A stretch of 64,000 bases of DNA from Rossellomorea aquimaris (GTDB lineage Bacteria; Bacillota; Bacilli; Bacillales; Bacillaceae_B). Where the stretch lies: the NCBI RefSeq assembly GCF_035590735.1, contig NZ_CP141595.1:1111001-1175000 (forward strand). The letters run 5' to 3'. This document shows positions 63,677 through 64,000 of this stretch, one piece after another. The stretch's first letter is position 1. Each line of letters opens with the position of its first letter. The notes beneath the pieces are model-generated. The model was not told where the DNA came from, made no database searches, and saw only the letters and a list, made by a program, of their open reading frames with translations. Position numbers and translations under genes: made by a program.

Positions 63677-63747
63677 GAGGGACGGACCTCCAATCCTCCT
63701 ATGAACCCCAAATTCCAACTATATAATGAATTAGAGGTCCGTCCCTC
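63677..63747. repeat. Inverted repeat, GAGGGACGGACCTC arms, 71 bp
   Basis: Left arm 63677-63690, right arm 63734-63747, spacer 43 bases, between two convergent gene ends. Confidence 0.9.
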
Positions 63748-63749
63748 TC

Positions 63750-64000
63750 CTAAAACTCACCATGCTCCTTACCCCAGACATGCATTTGCTTGAGGATCGG
63801 CATTAGGGTCAAACCTAATTCCGTCATGGAGTATTCTACTTTTGGGGGGATGGTATCGTACTGGGTTCGATTGATGAAGCCGTCTTCTTCGAGTTCTTTT
63901 AGTTGCTGGCTCAGTACTTTATGGGCTACGCCAGGTAGTAACCTGCGCAATTCGTTGTACCTGAGAGTACCGTCTGTCCCTAAATGCCAAAGGATAACCG
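63750..64000 (-). CDS. HxlR-family regulator, 5' part outside window
   Basis: The frame stays open to the window edge: VILWHLGTDGTLRYNELRRLLPGVAHKVLSQQLKELEEDGFINR (several blocks) is the HxlR winged helix. The C-terminal part, RTQYDTIPPKVEYSMTELGLTL, is the wing. At least 83 residues are visible; the family has about 110. The start reported by an internal TTG at 63950 is not the real one. It could regulate the LysE exporter beside it. Confidence 0.88.
   Translation of the reverse strand, partial: VILWHLGTDGTLRYNELRRLLPGVAHKVLSQQLKELEEDGFINRTQYDTIPPKVEYSMTELGLTLMPILKQMHVWGKEHGEF

Overview
The window reads as a low-to-moderate GC, Gram-positive, spore-forming Bacillaceae chromosome, probably Bacillus or a close relative such as Rossellomorea; the genus is inferred, not proven. 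Support comes from AGGAGG-type ribosome binding sites, frequent TTG and GTG starts, a P450BM3-type CYP102A with its TetR repressor, a Des desaturase, Csp proteins, YxiN/DbpA, CotF/DUF3231-like and coat-like proteins, and T-tailed hairpin terminators. I saw no rRNA, tRNA, CRISPR array, prophage or transposase gene. Both ends cut a gene: a homocysteine methyltransferase on the left and an HxlR regulator on the right.

Layout. 1-13 kb: metabolic genes, including a secreted GH144-like glucanase, an amidase, a Gfo/Idh oxidoreductase, a guanine-riboswitch-controlled lipoprotein nucleosidase, a TRM11-like methyltransferase, an aldo/keto reductase, the desaturase with a shortened DesR remnant, an RluF-type pseudouridine synthase and a MerR-TipAS regulator. 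13-16 kb: a duplicated cold-shock gene with its leader, a tandem 126-bp repeat, and the DbpA helicase. 16.5-23 kb: a LacI-controlled sugar locus (debranching-type glycosidase plus ABC importer). 23.5-27.4 kb: CYP102A with TetR. 27.6-37.8 kb: a second LacI sugar locus (ABC importer, GH3, GH94) that matches the Listeria-type sophoro-oligosaccharide (beta-1,2-glucan) pathway. 38-42 kb: an ECF sigma operon. 42-64 kb: mostly single genes: HflX behind an apparent attenuator, CtaG, a beta-propeller coat-like protein, AlsT, a YtrA-type GntR pair, a transglutaminase-like lipoprotein, a GGDEF-EAL protein, and several exporters.

How parts work together. The secreted glucanase at 709-2061 carries almost the same LacI-type operator as both promoters of the 27.6-37.8 kb locus, about 30 kb away. 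Together they form a plausible regulon: extracellular depolymerisation, import, then GH94 phosphorolysis and GH3 hydrolysis. The first sugar locus uses a different operator flank (CC..GG rather than AT..AT) and a full cre site. Neither ABC importer has its own ATPase gene, so a shared MsmX-like ATPase encoded elsewhere is expected.

Between genes the window is rich in repeats: 14-bp inverted repeats with GAGGGACGGACCTC arms (several exactly 71 bp long), a 20-bp-periodic TATCAGCGAAAT/TAACGGCGAAAT element at three loci, and the 126-bp hairpin repeat. The best candidates for new biology are the guanine riboswitch paired with an Asp-to-Asn nucleosidase lipoprotein, the hflX leader with a perfect 12-nt antiterminator match, the 20-bp periodic element, and the split beta-1,2-glucan regulon.
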